Assembly (NCBI GenBank): GCA_039934475.1
Contig: JBDTMC010000512.1
Location: 1-5,471, forward strand
Direction: 5' to 3'
Origin: JBDTMC01 sp039934475
Lineage (GTDB): Bacteria; Acidobacteriota; Terriglobia; Bryobacterales; Bryobacteraceae
DNA: 5,471 nt
The notes under the pieces are model-generated. The model saw nothing but the letters and a program-made list of their open reading frames with translations. It searched no databases and was not told the origin of the DNA. This document shows positions 5,216 to 5,471 of this stretch, piece after piece. Numbering within the stretch: the first letter of the stretch is position 1; every line of letters begins with the position of its first letter. The translations under genes and the position numbers were made by a program.

Positions 5216-5471
5216 GAGCTTCTACATATTCGACATTGATGACAATCTGCTTTGTCTTGGCACGCAAATCTATCTTTGGAACGCTAGGCGCCAGGTTGAA
5301 CGTGCGGTTGGCCCACGAGACTTCGCCGCCATTCACAACGAGCTTGGATGTTCGGAAAAATGGCAGTCGTGGGGAATCGGCGAAAAGACGTTCCGCGACT
5401 TCCGGGACAAGCCGCATCTTCCTGTTGACGAACAGTCCTTCTTGACGGATGTGCTCGCCGCGACGCTGTCG
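5193..5471 (+). CDS. N-terminal part of a HAD-superfamily-like protein (3' truncated by window end)
   Basis: From TTG 5193 the frame is open to the end of the window, giving 93 residues without a stop. The TTG directly follows an in-frame stop and sits 9 nt after GAGGAG. Residues 10-20 read FYIFDIDDNLL: a hydrophobic strand ending in the DxD of haloacid-dehalogenase motif I, with Asp14 as probable nucleophile and Asp16 as probable acid/base, and with Asp-Asn at 17-18 where many members have Thr or Val. HAD proteins are mostly Mg-dependent phosphatases or phosphotransferases acting through an aspartyl-phosphate. Residues 21-93 (YLWN, then FRDFRDKPHLPVDEQSF) look like the start of an inserted cap or a family-specific segment. 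The later HAD motifs lie outside the window, so the class is probable but the substrate is unknown. It is not an expected part of a conjugation module and may be cargo or flanking host DNA. Confidence 0.8.
   Translation, partial: MPETDGSKSFYIFDIDDNLLCLGTQIYLWNARRQVERAVGPRDFAAIHNELGCSEKWQSWGIGEKTFRDFRDKPHLPVDEQSFLTDVLAATLS

Noticed and set aside
5064..5417. 117-codon reverse-strand open frame
   Set aside because: It is antisense to the HAD-like gene, whose forward reading has a clear motif and ribosome binding site.

Overview
The window is a piece of conjugative or mobilizable DNA (a plasmid or an integrated mobile element) from a Gram-negative-type bacterium. G+C looks to be in the high fifties by eye. 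The set of a ParA/TraL-like ATPase, a tail-anchored coiled-coil protein, a MobF relaxase and an 'SKLEPYYDLIRELRQ'-type helix-turn-helix protein resembles elements of soil bacteria such as Acidobacteriota or Verrucomicrobiota. That taxonomic guess rests on memory of similar proteins and is weak.

Layout. Positions 2-346 hold the C-terminal end of a protein probably related to ParA/TraL/StbB P-loop ATPases; its start lies outside the window. Positions 343-1008 encode a 221-residue protein with a C-terminal membrane anchor, joined to the first gene by a GTGA stop/start overlap. Positions 1018-3753 encode a complete 911-residue MobF (TrwC/TraI-type) relaxase-helicase with its tyrosine pair, three-histidine metal motif and SF1 helicase motifs visible. 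Positions 3731-4054 encode a 107-residue unknown protein that starts at a TTG inside the end of the relaxase gene, behind a strong ribosome binding site. These four genes read as one + strand transcription unit.

A gene-free stretch follows at 4055-4217. It is packed with symmetry: a 13-bp two-part hairpin, a 20-bp G-U-tolerant hairpin containing nested palindromes, and TGTTGGGT repeats 11 bp apart. Next comes a 150-residue helix-turn-helix protein (4218-4670). A hairpin array between a relaxase operon and a small DNA-binding protein gene is what an origin of transfer (oriT) or an autoregulated operator would look like. The right foot of the large hairpin (GGTGGGTATT...TAGC) resembles the R388-type MobF nic region as I remember it. 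This is the most interesting hypothesis in the window.

Positions 4671-5083 contain no convincing gene. A possible 43-residue basic ORF lies at 5084-5215. Overlapping its end, behind a GAGGAG ribosome binding site, is the first 93 residues of a HAD-like protein starting at TTG 5193 and running off the window. No type IV coupling protein, mating-pair genes, replication gene, CRISPR array, tRNA or transposase is seen.
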